NCBI GenBank assembly: GCA_025667525.1
Contig: CM046875.1
Location: forward strand, 152,765,675-152,829,674
DNA length: 64,000 nucleotides
Reading direction: 5' to 3'
Source of the DNA: Glebionis coronaria
Lineage: Eukaryota > Streptophyta > Magnoliopsida > Asterales > Asteraceae
In this document: positions 48,597 through 61,540 of the stretch, in pieces
How the letters are laid out: each line of letters opens with the position of its first letter
Position numbering within the stretch: position 1 is the stretch's first letter
Notes under the pieces: generated by a model
What the model was told of the DNA's origin: nothing
Seen by the model: only the letters and a program-made list of their open reading frames with translations
Database searches by the model: none
Program-made: the position numbers and the translations under genes

Positions 48597-51500
48597 TGAT
48601 ATAGTGATTTTACTACCCTTTAGGAAAAGAGCGTAAAAAGCGGTAAGTATTAACGAGCGGTTTAGGAAAACCACAAGTTATGACCCAATGAGTGGGAATC
48701 GTTCTCTCGAGGAGGCTAGTGCGTTGTGAATTGAATGATTGATTATGTTTTTGATTATTAACTAGAAGAAAAGAAGAGAAAATGACGAAGACGAAAAAAA
48801 TAGAAAAATAAGGCGAAAACACTACTAGAAAGTTACGACGTAGAACGTAAAAAGCACAAAATTTAAAATTTTAATCTAAAAATTCCTAAAAATTACTAAA
48901 AAATCCCAATTAATATTCTAAGAGTTTACAAAAAATCCAAACTTGCCAAAACCTTTTAATTAATTTAATAATGACTTTTTAATGCTAATTAAAGCCCTAA
49001 AAATCACTTTTAAACATTAAAAAGCCCTAAACAAGATTTTATAGTTTGTAAACCTCAAAAACAACCTAATTAAGCTAAAAACTATTTTTAAAAATTTTAA
49101 AACCAAATTAAACTATTTTTTTAACTCCTAAAAACTATTAAAATCTATTAAATCTTAAATTAATTCTAAAAATTAATTGAAAAGCCTAAAAATTATTCTA
49201 CAAATGGGAAAAGTCCTAATTAATGATAAAGAACCTAGGAAAAATGAAAAAGAAATAAAAATAAAACTTTGACTTTTTATGAATAAAATAATATTAAAAT
49301 AATCTAAAAAATTAAAAGTTCTTAAATAAATTCTAAAAAATTCTCGAAAATCCTAAATATTCTAACTAAGAAGAAAATGTAAATTAAAGTTTCTAAAACC
49401 TATTAATTAATTTTATATTAATTTTTAAAGTTGCTTAAAAATCCTAAAATCTTATAAAATTAAAAATAAGCCAAATTGAAAACCTAATAAGCTGTAAACC
49501 TTAAAATATTATTTTAAAAGCTAAAAATAATTTTTCCTAAAATTTAAAACTCTTTTTTCTATTTTTTATTGATTTTTTAAAATACGGGTATTAAATAAAT
49601 GATAAAAAATAAATAAATAAAAGGAAAAATGTGAAACCAAGTTGGAAAAATCACAAACTTAATAAGGATCCTATGAAAAATAAGCTAAACAAAAATAGCT
49701 TAATAAATAAGCTAGAAAAGGAAAAAAATAGCTACGGCTTATTATAAAGCTAGGAATGAAAAATGGGGTTAAATAAAGTTTGTTTGCAATCCATAACATG
49801 AAAAAGCGTCTAGATTACCGGTAGAGCTCCTAACCCTCCTTCGAGAGGTTTGGGGTTCGAGTCCGGTACGGGCGACTTTTTATAAAAGTTTTTCTTTTTT
49901 TATTTTTTCTTTTACAGACCAAACAGTAACCTCTATAGCTTATAAACACAAACACAAAACCTTTTTTAACAATGATTAAGCCCAGGTTTAGACCAAAAAC
50001 GTGCCAGTTTAAACTTGAACACAAGTTCTTTGTTTCTGCTTATCTTCACAGGTGGTGAAGGCCAAGAGGGCTTGGCTTGTGGATTGTTTGTGTGATTTTA
50101 ATTGGACAGGGGGGCACCCTTGTGCTCTTTGGAGCACAAGGAGTCACTGAATAGCAAATCAAATAGCACTTAGCACTCAAAATTCTCAAACCAAGCACAC
50201 CAAAGCTAAAGAGAGTTGTTGTGATAATTTAGACTAGGACTGTGGGTGTTTAGCTAACAGATTGAACAAAAGTGGGTTTCAACCTCCCAAATCTTGCATA
50301 GACATGCACCAAGTAGCATACAATTAACTCTAATAACTCAATTAACCCTACACTAAACAGGTTTCACAAGATCAAGCACAATTCAAGAGCAAAATAAACA
50401 GAAAAAGAGGCCAACAGATTTTAGCTAAGCTATTTCCTTTTTTAAACACACCATTTGCTTAAAACCTTTTCCAAATTACAACCTAAGTTAACTACAACCT
50501 ATATCAACCTATTTTAACCTTGCTAACACCCTTTTCAAACACATTCAAAGATATTGTACCCTGCTTAAACAGAGATCCAAACACCTTTTTAAAATCTATT
50601 TTTCAACATTTATCAAACCAAAGCACCTTAAACCTATTCAAACTGATCCTATGATCATCCAATATGCATACAAACTCACAAGAACATAAATCAAACAGCT
50701 TAGCACACTTATGCAGCTAAATCAAACAATATCACATACACTCACTTTTTTCTGAAAATTTTAAAAGGGAAAAAAGAAGTTACCTTAGAACCCTACAATC
50801 CAGGGTTCTTGTGGATGATAATCCACCTCCTATACCAACTCGGGTTAGTGCTGAAACAATGATCAATCAACCTCCAAATGCTGCTAAGAAAAAAAGAGAA
50901 AACAGGCACAAACAATACCACTGTTTACTTTTTACTTTCTTAAAATTTTTACACAAATCTTTCAAACTTAACACCACGTTTTAACAACTTTTTCACTTTC
51001 AGAAAATGTAAGTTCTTAGTCCACTTTCACTTTCCAAGAAATTCCATTTTATGAAAATAGAAAATTTTTAAAACCTTTTTGAAAACTTTTAAAAATCAAA
51101 CTCAAACCTTTTGAAATTGGAACTCAGCTTTTGCATACAACATTCACCAACTTTTATCAAGATTAAAAAGGAATTACAATTGTATATCCCAAATACCAAA
51201 CTTTTAATTTTATATAAAAAGGAAATACAAGTGCTATGCAAAAACTGGAACAAAAGGTGAATGAACAGGCTCATCCCCTTTAAATACAACTTAAAAGACT
51301 ATTCTAGAATGTGAAACCCTAGCTACTGAAATCTCCAAAGTGCCCTTGAAGATTTGACTGAAAATGGGTCAAAATTCACCCATGTGATGCTTGTACTGGA
51401 TGCCAGCTTGGAATCTTCAATCTTGGACGTTTAAACAATCTTGGGGACAAAGGAGTTGATCTCCCACGTTAAATTGGTCGGGTGTGGGGTTTTGTGTGAA

Positions 51501-52390
51501 AGTGATGTAGCATGGGAAGGCTGGGGAGAGGACCACAGGCCACGTGGCAAGATTTTAAGAGGTGGGTTTGGGTGTGGGGATGTTTAATTAGTGATCTGGA
51601 GGGATTTAGGGTAAAACCCTTTGATTTGGGTGAGATTGGAACTGGGGTGATTTAGGGTTTATCAGGATTAAGGGGGGTGTTTTGATTCGTTTTGGGGTAA
51701 TTAACATTTTAAATTAATGTTATGGAGGGAAGTAATGTGGGGTTGACTGGAGTTGACCAAGTTTAACTTAATAAACCGGGTTGGTTAATGGGTAGGGTTA
51801 TGGGTTTGGGTAGGGTATTGGGTAAATGGGTGGGTGAGGGTGACGTGGCTTTGTCTGGTTGGGTGGGAGAGTTTGGGTAGTTGGCAGATTAGGTCCCCAA
51901 GCATTTCATTTTCTTTCACTTTGTTTTTAAATGCTGTCAGCGCCCAATTATGCCTTGTCAACTTTTGACAACTTGTCAAAAGTGGCACAAAGTCTTCCAA
52001 AAACTTTTCCAAGGGGTATTTAATGTATATTCATGATTTTCCAAGGACTGATCTTGTACAATCTTCAAACATAAAGGATCATACTTGTACATTTGATAAT
52101 TTGAGGGTCAAATGTGACAAGTTCTTCAAAGATGAGGGACTAATTTTGCCAATCTTCAATTCTTCAAGGGTCTTTTTGAAAATTCCAAACTTGGGCCCGG
52201 TTCATTGTGCGACTTCGTTTCCCGTGTTCGTTTTTGATTGATTCTTGTGTTCTTTTGCCAATTCCTCAATATCCGTACCTAAAAATACACAAGTAACAAA
52301 CACGAGCATATATTTGGTCTATTTTATGATATTTTATGCATTTTAAGGCCGATTTGGACGATGAGACCATGTATAAAAGCAGTCTCATCA
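48597..52390 (-). repeat. 5' LTR of Athila-like copy 2 (3794 bp)
   Basis: Pairs with 38911-42705; ends TGATATAG and CTCATCA, followed by GACCA. Confidence 0.95.
49806..49881 (+). other. tRNA-like Pol III promoter module in LTR (5' copy)
   Basis: Same module as at 40120, with one base changed between the boxes (GAGATG to GAGAGG). A-box-like at 49811-49827, B box GGTTCGAGTCC at 49854-49864, T run at 49877-49881. Confidence 0.6.
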
Positions 52391-54899
52391 GACCATAAAG
52401 GAAATACCGGAATCAAACATCGGTAATCGAAACATAAGCCCAAAACATGAAAAGTAAAATACTGAAGGAAAGGACTAAACAATGTCCAAATAAGCAGAAT
52501 AATGTAAGAAATGCATAAAGTAAGAAGTCTGGATAGCTTCCATCCAAATGCACATGCTCTCAGAATCCTAAGAGCGTCCTGGTGTACCTGCCGTTAGAAC
52601 ATGAAAGGAACTACGGTTGAGCATAACGCTCAGTGAACGGATATAAAGCATGATAAGAATATACTGAAAGAAATAGGCGATGGAATACTGAAGCTGTAAG
52701 ACTGATATGTAACATGTGGTAGAACTCTGCATAAAATCTGAGAAACCTGGTTCATATATATTGATACTGAAATATAACTATTAATTCTGAAAACATGCAA
52801 TTACTGTATTTTATTTGCCAGAGCTTATATAAGTCACGTGCTGTAACAACCGTGCATGAATAACTGGAGGGGTGACCTCGTCATGCTGTAGAGGGGTGAC
52901 CTCTAAATAACTGTGCTGGGTGAAGGGATCAGCTCCAATGTGAAGGATGTAGAGCACACACCACATTCACCCTGATAACTTGTAACACATATAAGCCTAG
53001 GATGCATCCATACGCCCCACTAAAAATACTGATAAAATGGCTAAACTGAGCTGAGTGGGACGATGCAGGATATCACTCTCCTGCATGTGAGTCACGACAC
53101 CGGTGCCTCTAGTGTCATGGTTATGGTACCTCCGTAACTAGTACATAAACTGGTCATGCTTGTATATAATGCTCAGGCAATTTTTTTTAGTTATTAACAT
53201 GATTACTGATAAGCTTAAACACATACTGGGGAAAACATTTAGCTGCAGACGCGGAATCCTAATCATGCATAGGAAAGGAAGTCCTTACTGAAAGGACAGA
53301 AAATCCGTACCTCGTGTTCAGTAATGAAATAAGAATGAAAGCTGAAGGACCGACTCCGACTTCACGGATACTACATGAATAAGGGACGTGAAATGAGTTG
53401 ACTGATATCTGTTTAGTTTTACTGATCTTATATGTTCTTAGTTTAATTTATTTATTCTTGTATTACTGTTAGTATATAAACTGATAAGTCTGAATGTTCT
53501 AATATTTCTGATATAATTATTATTACTATAAATAATAATCCGACATTATTAGAAAGTTCCTAAATTTAGAAAGTTTCCAAAAATGAATACACATCATTTA
53601 ATAATATTATACTATTTTAATTTTTATAAAATAAAACTTGTGTAACATTATAAATTTAATTTACTAATTAAATCATTAAAACATTTATTTATAAAAGTGA
53701 TTAAATAAGGTAATTAAAACTCCATTTTTATCCTTTATAATACAGCCCCGAGCCTACCGAGATACCCCTTCTCGGTTGCTCAAAAAAAAAAAAATTCGAC
53801 AAATATATATTAAATATGTCCATCTGACTTAGCGACAGAAAAATCTGTCACTAAAAACTGTGACTAAAAACTGTCCCAAATCTGTTATGAAAAATGCGAC
53901 AGAAAAGTTGTCGCTAAACTGTCGCTAATTTCAATTTAAAACTGCTATTTCCTGCCCGAAATTTAACCTCTGGTTTTATACAATGTTTATATTGATTTTA
54001 TAATGATACTTTCTGTTTTGGTACACCCAACGTCCCATTTTATTTTTGAGTTTCTAGCCTCACGGCTGGCCAAAAGGAACCAAGCCGGCCTGTGGTCACG
54101 GCTGGTCTCTCGGACAGAAGTATACCTAGACCCCTTGGTCTCGGTTCCATTTTCAAAATCAAACCCGACACCTCCCTTACTATGTTTACGCACCCCGATT
54201 GGGGTTGCTGTTTTCGGTCGGCCAAAACGAGAAGTACCACCGAGACCTTAAGGTCTCGGCTGGTTATAAAACTACGACAACCCGACCCCCTGATTAATGT
54301 TGTTGTTCGTGGCTGGGCAAGGGAGAACCACCGAGACATGGTGGTGTCTCGGTTGCTTGTGTAGTCCCACAACCTCGAACCCTTATCTTGGTATGATTTT
54401 ATGTGTTATATTATAGGTTTCGTTTATATACCCTAGGATCAAAATTAAAACGTGATAACACATGGGACAAAGAACGAGATGCTTACCATGAATGATTTAG
54501 AAGATGAATACTAATACCCGGATTGAAATGGATAATAATACTCGAAACCCCCCCCCCCCCCCCCTTTTTTTTTAACCGACGGCCACCATAAACCCTATAA
54601 CTCTTTTTTTTTCTCCTGATTTGATATTACTCCCCCGTGTATACTCTTGTACCATAATGGGCTTAAGCCCAAAATCCTTTTTCTCTCTTTTTTTTTACAA
54701 CATTCGGCCCTTAATCTCTTATATAGTTCTCTAATTTTTATTTTTTTTTAAAACTTGCTTTAGTCTTTCTGAAACGTATAATTTTGCGTATTAACGTCTA
54801 TACGTTCGTAATAATTATTTTCTTGAATAATTGCATATAGTTTTATATAATTAAAATCGCGTATTTAATATTTCGAAATATTTAAATACGGGTTTTACA
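52391..54899 (-). repeat. 3' LTR of Tekay-like element, second piece
   Basis: Continues the piece at 38819-38910 after the duplicated GACCA; total LTR about 2.6 kb. Ends CGGGTTTTACA. Contains an 18-base C run followed by a T run (54548-54575) and a GC-rich palindromic island at 54041-54365. Confidence 0.9.
54041..54365. repeat. GC-rich island of GGTCTCGG palindromes in LTR
   Basis: In otherwise AT-rich LTR sequence, GGTCTCGG/CCGAGACC recurs at least six times, including the perfect 20-base palindrome CCGAGACCTTAAGGTCTCGG (54240-54259) and a second hairpin near 54321-54353. The copy in the right LTR is at 61153-61480 (palindrome 61352-61371). Open frames on both strands here are side effects of base composition. 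Confidence 0.8.
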
Positions 54900-54914
54900 A
54901 TTCTTCCCCTCTAA
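54900..54914 (-). other. Polypurine tract of Tekay-like element
   Basis: Minus strand TTTAGAGGGGAAGAAT directly before TGTAAAACCC. It follows a TTCGAGGACGAATTATT segment typical of the end of Tekay pol. Confidence 0.8.
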
Positions 54915-55559
54915 AAAAAATAATTCGTCCTCGAATTAAAGGTAATAAGCTGATGAAGCTATAAGAACTTAAAGAACACGTAAACTGGAAAGACAATAAA
55001 GCTGAAGGATAATTTGCCTTCTAATAAGACATAATGCTGCTGATAGTTTTAAACCTCCCATGACTGAAATGATCATGTGACGTGACCTGGCTGAAGCGAA
55101 CATAGAACATGACATGACTGAAAGGAATTAACTGAATTTATTAAGGGAAATGAATGAAAGGTCCGGATGGACTCCTCTGTTTCGAGTGGCTTCCCGCTCG
55201 AAACGATTTCTTCAAAGGTCTAAACATAATGCACAAAATCTTGGTCATGATGACCCTGTCCTGATGATGCTGAATAGTTTCTGGTTTTATACTTAAGATG
55301 GATTTTCTGAATCTGATAGAATGAATAAGCTATGGCATGTAGTATACATGAAACGGTACGTAAAATATCCTGAAAAGCTAACATTTGTATCTCTGAGCAA
55401 GCTGCTGAGAATATATAGGAACGAACTACGTGAATAATTGTGAACGTACTACGTGAGCAATTGTGAACATGGTTCGTGATCATAAGAGGAACGATGTGCA
55501 TGAAATACGCTGTGAATGTGATACTCAAAACATACTGTGAACGTGATCTAGGACGTATC

Positions 55560-56870
55560 ATGATCGTATACTGACTGGGGAAAGAATGTCAAATGGTACG
55601 GCCTGAGATGTGAAACGTCTGCCTGAGTATGGAAAAGTTGAGCTAAATTTGAGTCTGGTTTCTTAAGCTTTCCGTAACTATCTTTAATAACCATCTGCGA
55701 AATGCGTATCGCAAGCTGACACACGAACCTGTACATGAACAATGTCATGAATGCGGACGTGAACTTAAATCACGAGATAGCATAAACTATGGATTGAGAT
55801 AACATCTTAATGTGAACGTGAGATATAAACGCGAATGTGAACGTAAACGTGAACATGAAAATAAATGCGAACGTGAATGTGAAGGTAAACGTGATCGTGA
55901 GCATGAATTTCTATCTGATAAGATGTTTGATGGAATGCCTAGAAATCATACGATTTACTACAGGTTCGCTACTGCGTAATCCTTCCGGATGAAAGAAAAC
56001 GCGTAGGTTGATTACATGGTCGACAATGACTTAGATAGTATTATACTTTTTCTGAGTCTTTGGTAAACTGATAACGATCTCCATAGAGTCTTGTCTCTTT
56101 TCGGTCCAGAATTTCTACTGGTAGTAATAACTCGATAGCATGATGGCGTTCTATCTTAAACCTGTTGGAATGGAAGGCATTAGATATGAACATAGATATC
56201 TCAACGTGTTATACTGTTTCTATCAAAATTCCGCCTGGAATTTTGGTACATTCTGGTGGAATTTCGTTCATAGGCGTCAGTCGGGACCATCAGGTGATGG
56301 CCTTCACCTTCGCAACATTGTTTGAAACTTCTTTCTGCTAAGGTAGAATGCTCAGAAATGCCACCTTGTTCAATTGGAATTCATATCTGGAAAGCTGTAT
56401 ATAAAATTTTCTCCTATCGAAGATTCTGTACAACTGTGAGAAGATGATTCTCGTGTTCTTCTCAAAAATTTTAGCAGATCAGAATGTGATCAATGAATAT
56501 ACTGACGATTTTGTCTGCGCAGTCGTAAAAGAAAATTTATTCATAAATTTCATACTATAGCTGGGGCATTAGGGAGCCTAGTCATATAAGTCAAAATTTT
56601 AGAGAGACTGTAACGTGTTCAACAGCAGTCTGGAAACATCATGTTCTTCTCTCACCACTGCTGGTGTCATGATCGCGAATTGTTCTGGAACTATTTAAGA
56701 TATCGTAGCAGGTCAGGTAAACCTTCTATACGTGGAATGAATATCGATTAAGAATGGTGATCTGGTAAATTTGTCGGTGGTCGATATATGATCTCATGTT
56801 ACCGGCCTTCTTAATAGACAGAAACGGTGCACTTTCTGGTGGTGCGTTGGGCGAATAAGGCCTCGTTCTG
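55560..56870 (-). pseudogene. Tekay-like Pol relic: reverse transcriptase then integrase, many stops
   Basis: No ORF is intact, but in-order similarity to Gypsy Pol is readable on the minus strand across frames. RT: RPYSPNAPP..SAPFLSIKK (about 56860-56805), ITILNRYSF (about 56750), EEHENHLLTVVQNLR (about 56470-56425), YEFQLNKVAFL (about 56385-56350) and VAKVKAI (about 56312). Integrase: EIVISLPKTQKKYNTI then VIVDHVINLRVFF (about 56090-55990), and a weak HPQTDGQSE-like match near 55620. RT and integrase are only about 150 bases apart, so RNase H and the integrase N-terminus are deleted. Gag was not recognised. Confidence 0.7.
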
Positions 56871-58739
56871 GTAACTCTTGCAGCTAATGCTACAACTCTT
56901 TTAACTCAGCTGAAGTCCTGCGATAAAGAGTTCTAAAAATAGTTTCTGTCCTTGAGACATGCTCGATGTTACTCTCTGCTTCGTGGTTAGGAAGGAATTT
57001 CTGGAAAACCTTCTGGAATGACATTTGGGAGCTTGGGAAAATCTGATGATCATGAGTTTAAGGAATTTCAGAAGTCGCATCATAAATGGTGACTAGAAGT
57101 CTTCGCAATTATAAGATAATAATTTATGTGCTTGTAAAGCTGAAACAATTGGTACTGATTTTTCTGGCAGAAATAAAATGAATATGTTCAGGAGTTGATA
57201 AGACGGATCTTTTCTTAAACTAGAAAGAACATCTTTATAATTGAAGGTGATACTGTGGAGTCTTTCCTGTCTGGGAAGTAGGTAATACCTGGTTTAAGAT
57301 AAAGCTGACATATGAATACGTGAAGTAAACGTGGCAGATTTTACTGAATTTATGTCGCCTGTAACTGCACGGAACGAACACTGCATGTCTAATCTGGACA
57401 ATACTCCTGTGGTGGTGACTGAGTCTTTAATGGTTTGATTTATGCATGGCATGACAAAACGGGTATACTCCCTTGGAGGGTACCCTGAATTTCTGAGGGC
57501 CTGGTATAGCAAACATACAGAGTTATGAGTTCTGACTCGTACCTTGAGAAGATATTCGTATGACGTGCACCATGACTGGTGTCATGATGTGTGTCTTCCG
57601 AAATGACACCTGAGACCCACGTCTGATGTCTTGATATGTGTTCTAGTAGGTGAATCTGGACAAGGCTGAAAATTTTGGTAACTATTAGGATTGGCGGACC
57701 GATGAGACTACTGACCTCTGTATTTCTGGTCACGTTCGTCCTGGAGTTCCGATGGTTACTGACTGATTAATTATAATCACGGTGGTTGTCACTACTGCTT
57801 TGTCTGTCAATTTATGATGGTCATTATCATGACCGTGATCCTTGTAAATATTCTGCTGAGTGGTCGGCTGGGTTCCGGTTCCCACTCTTCTGAATGAAAG
57901 GTTAGCTGAGTGAAGTGTGACATCCAGCTGATAAGGTAAAGCATGAAATGGAATGGTAGTGTCTGATGGTTGAAATTTATCCTTGCCAGAAATTTCAAAC
58001 TTATAGTTTTCGTCCTTGTTCTGCAGAGTCTTCATAGTATGAACGGCATCAGCATCTTGAGAGATCTCCAAAGTATCAGCAGTATCAGCATTTGTGAGGT
58101 CTTCAAAGTGTTAGCAGCATCGGCATCTGGTAAAATCTTCAACTCACAAGCAGCATCAGCACCTGGTAGAATATCGACAAGTGGAAACGCCTGAGATGAT
58201 TGAGGATCGATTAGCAATATACATGGGGTACGGTATATGAAGTACACCTGAATACTGCACATGAATTACAAAATGGATACTGCACATGGAGCATATCTGA
58301 GACACTGTACATGGGGTACCTAGGGTATACTGTACATGGCACTGGTGTAAATTTTATGGGATGACCGATACTGGTGTCGCTTGTCTGAAATTATCAAAGA
58401 AATAAATTGATTTAAACGGTACTAAACTGAACTGAAACGGTTAACATGATAGGCTAACAATTTCTACGTCGACTTATTGCTGGTTGTTTGTAGGCTGAGA
58501 AGTATGATATAATCGAAGTTCCAACAGTGGTCAGCATGAAGCATGATTAATGAAGGCCAATCATGATTTATCATGAAAACAGGTTTTACTGAAATTCTTT
58601 TTGTGTCTTAGCATGGAGACATTTATCATTCTGCTGAACATAAAACCCTTGTACGGAGACATGAAACGGAAACAGCGTGGAAGCGACATCAACTTGAGAT
58701 TGTGCGAACTGGATTGTTATAAAGACTATAAGAGTATGA
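56871..58739 (-). other. Internal region of Tekay-like element, no readable gene
   Basis: Expected site of gag and protease, but no convincing match was found. Around 58050-58180 a GCAGCATCAGCATCTG-like phrase recurs. Confidence 0.45.
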
Positions 58740-59245
58740 TCAACTGACGTGGATGGCTATGGGTCAATCCACAGGATTTAAGGAACAAAACATGTGACTA
58801 AGTATGGGCGATTCTGGTTCGATCCATACTTGTCAAAATTTTCTGAGAACTGTCATGTATAGAAGTTTATAATCTTTACCCAAAAAAAAAAAAAAAAGTT
58901 TATAATCTGGGACTAAATATGGTTGGCTGAGGTCCAATCCATACTTGTCAAAGTTTATGACATGTCTTGATATGACAAAGGTGAACAACTGTGGATCGGT
59001 TCATAAGAAATCATAGTATGAAATTTGACCTGAAAAATGGTGAACATTTTTGGCTGATTCACCCAGTAATATTTGACTGGAAACATGAATCTGACATGAG
59101 TAAGGGTAAACGCATATGGTCAGTTCATCTATACCCAAAAATCTGAACGACAAGGGTGAACGCCTATGGGTCGGTTCACCAAACAAAATTCGAATGAAAA
59201 CACATGCGACTAAATATGGCCAGTCCTGTACCAACCTTTTACTTA
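58740..59245 (-). repeat. Degenerate tandem array of about 55-60 bp near the primer site
   Basis: Phrases such as GGTGAACNNNNNTGGNTCGGTTCA recur near 58980, 59037, 59104 and 59155, and GACTAAGTATGG...CCATACTTGTCAAA near 58797, 58913 and 59208. Copies are diverged. Confidence 0.55.
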
Positions 59246-59399
59246 GTCAAAACTTTAAGAAAACTGACTCATAAATGAAGAAAACTGACTGAACAATCCA
59301 TGAGGAACATGAAAGATAACAACGCCAAAATCTGGGAAGTTCCTGGTGACTACCCACTAGTCACAGGTCAAGTTTTAGAGCCTACAGGTCGAACCTTGC

Positions 59400-59411
59400 G
59401 CTCTGATACCA
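59400..59411 (-). other. Primer binding site (initiator tRNA-Met)
   Basis: Minus strand TGGTATCAGAGC four bases from the LTR edge at 59416. Confidence 0.88.
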
Positions 59412-59415
59412 TAAT

Positions 59416-61540
59416 TGTAATACCCCACTTGGATAAGTGGACCGTTACGTGTATTTATGGCGTGTCATCAAAACATAAGGTAAATGTCCTAAACCATTAA
59501 CTGACCATAAAGGAAATACCGGAATCAAACATCGGTAATCCAAACATAAGCCCAAAACATGAAAAGTAAAATACTGAAGGAAAGGACTAAACAATGTCCA
59601 AATAAGCAGAATAATGTAAGAAATGCATAAAGTAAGAAGTCTGGATAGCTTCCATCCAAATGCACATGCTCTCAGAATCCTAAGAGCGTCCTGGTGTACC
59701 TGCCGTTAGAACATGAAAGGAACTACGGCTGAGCATAACGCTCAGTGAACGGATATAAAGCATGATAAGAATATACTGAAAGAAACAGCCGATGGAATAC
59801 TGAAGCTGTAAGACTGATATGTAACATGTGGTAGAACTCTGCATAAAATCTGAGAAACCTGGTTCGTATATATTGATACTGAAATATAACTATTAATTCT
59901 GAAAACATGCAATTACTGTATTTTATTTGCCAGAGCTTATATAGGTCACGTGCTGTAACAACCGTGCATGAATAACTGGAGGGGTGACCTCGTGATGCTG
60001 TAGAGGGGTGACCTCTAAATAACTGTGCTGGGTGGAGGGATCAGCTCCAATGTGAAGGATGTAGAGCACACACCACATTCACCCTGATAACTTGTAACAC
60101 ATATAATCCTAGGATGCATCCATACGCCCCACTAAAAATACTGATAAAATGGCCAAACTGAGCTGAGTGGGACGATGCAGGATATCACTCTCCTGCATGT
60201 GAGTCACGACACCGGTGCCTCTAGTGTCATGGTTACGGTACCTCCGTAACTAGTACATAAACTGGTCATGCTTGTATATAATGCTCAGGCAATTTTTTTT
60301 AGTTATTAACATGATTATTGATAAGCTTAAACACATACTGGGGAAAATATTTAGCTGCAGACGCGGAATCCTAATCATGCATAGGAAAGGAAGTCCTTAC
60401 TGAAAGGACAGAAAATCCGTACCTCGTGTTCAGTAATGAAATAAGAATGAAAGCTGAAGGACCGACTCCGACTTCACGGATACTACATGAATAAGGGACG
60501 TGAAATGAGTTGACTGATATCTGTTTAGTTTTACTGATCTTATATGTTCTTAGTTTAATTTATTTATTCTTGTATTACTGTTAGTATATAAACTGATAAG
60601 TCTGAATGTTCTAATATTTCTGATATAATTATTATTACTATAAATAATAATCCGACATTATTAGAAAGTTCCTAAATTTAGAAAGTTTCCAAAAATGAAT
60701 ACACATCATTTAATAATATTATACTCTTTTAAATTTTATAAAAGAAAACTTGTGTAACATTATAAATTTAATTTACTAATTAAATCATTAAAACATTTAT
60801 TTATAAAAGTGATTAAATAAGGTAATTAAAACTCCATTTTTATCCTTTATAATACAGCCCCGAGCCTACCGAGATACCCCTTCTCGGTTGCTAAAAAAAA
60901 CAACAATTCGACAAATATATATTAAATCTGTCCATCTGACTTAGCGACAGAAAAATCTGTCACTAAAAACTGTGAATAAAAACTGTCCCAAATCTGTTAT
61001 GAAAACTGCGACAGAAAAGTTGTCGCTAAACTGTCGCTAATTTCAATTTAAAACTGCTATTTCCTGCCCGAAATTTAACCACTGGTTTTATACAATGTTT
61101 ATATTGATTTTATAATGATACTTTCTGTTTTGGTACACCCAACGTCCCATTTTATTTTTGAGTTTCTAGCCTCACGGCTGGCCAAAAGGAACCAAGCCGG
61201 CCTGTGGTCACGGCTGGTCTCTCGGACAGAAGTATACCTAGACCCCTTGGTCTCGGTTCCATTTTCAAAATCAAACCCGACACCTCCCTTACTATGTTTA
61301 CGCACCCCGATTGGGGTTGCTGTTTTCGGTCGGCCAAAACGAGAAGTACCACCGAGACCTTAAGGTCTCGGCTGGTTATAAAACTACGACAACCCGACCC
61401 CCTGATTAATGTTGTTGTTCGTGGCTGGGCAAGGGAGAACCACCGAGACATGGTGGTGTCTCGGTTTCTTGTGCAGTCCCACAACCCCGAACCCTAATCT
61501 TGGTATGATTTTATGTGCTATATTATAGGTTTCGTTTATA
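59416..61540 (-). repeat. 5' LTR of Tekay-like element, interrupted at right
   Basis: Matches 38819-38910 plus 52396-54430. After GTTTATATA the match stops at 61540, where an Athila-like LTR begins; the rest should lie past the window. Confidence 0.9.

Larger units (their letters stand above)
38911..52390 (-). mobile_element. Athila-like element, complete and young, Gag-protease only (copy 2)
   Basis: 13.5 kb minus-strand element with a perfect GACCA target duplication (38906-38910 and 52391-52395). 5' LTR 48597-52390, primer site 48576-48593, gag-protease 44614-47874, non-coding 42717-44613, purine tract 42706-42716, 3' LTR 38911-42705. By eye fewer than about 20 differences separate the 3.8 kb LTRs, so it is recent. 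No RT, RNase H or integrase is present in any frame, so it is non-autonomous and must depend on a relative. Confidence 0.93.
38819..61540 (-). mobile_element. Tekay-like Ty3/Gypsy chromovirus, decayed, with nested insertions
   Basis: Minus-strand element of about 9.2 kb in this window once the nested 38911-52390 is removed. Left (3') LTR: 38819-38910 plus 52396-54899. Purine tract: 54900-54914. Decayed pol: 55560-56870. Primer site: 59400-59411. Right (5') LTR: 59416 to 61540, where another Athila-like LTR interrupts it. LTRs open TGTAA and close TTACA on the plus strand. The preceding GGACT (38814-38818) should recur beyond the window. The LTR copies differ at perhaps 1-1.5% of sites by eye. 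Confidence 0.85.

Noticed and set aside
54003..54372. ORFs of 82-110 residues on both strands, conserved at 61115-61497
   Set aside because: They lie in a GC-rich palindromic part of the two Tekay-like LTRs; conservation follows from LTR duplication, the strands mirror each other and no domain is visible.
55800..55910. GTGAACGTGAA-type simple repeat as a coding repeat
   Set aside because: Low-complexity stretch within the decayed pol of the Tekay-like element; frames contain stops.
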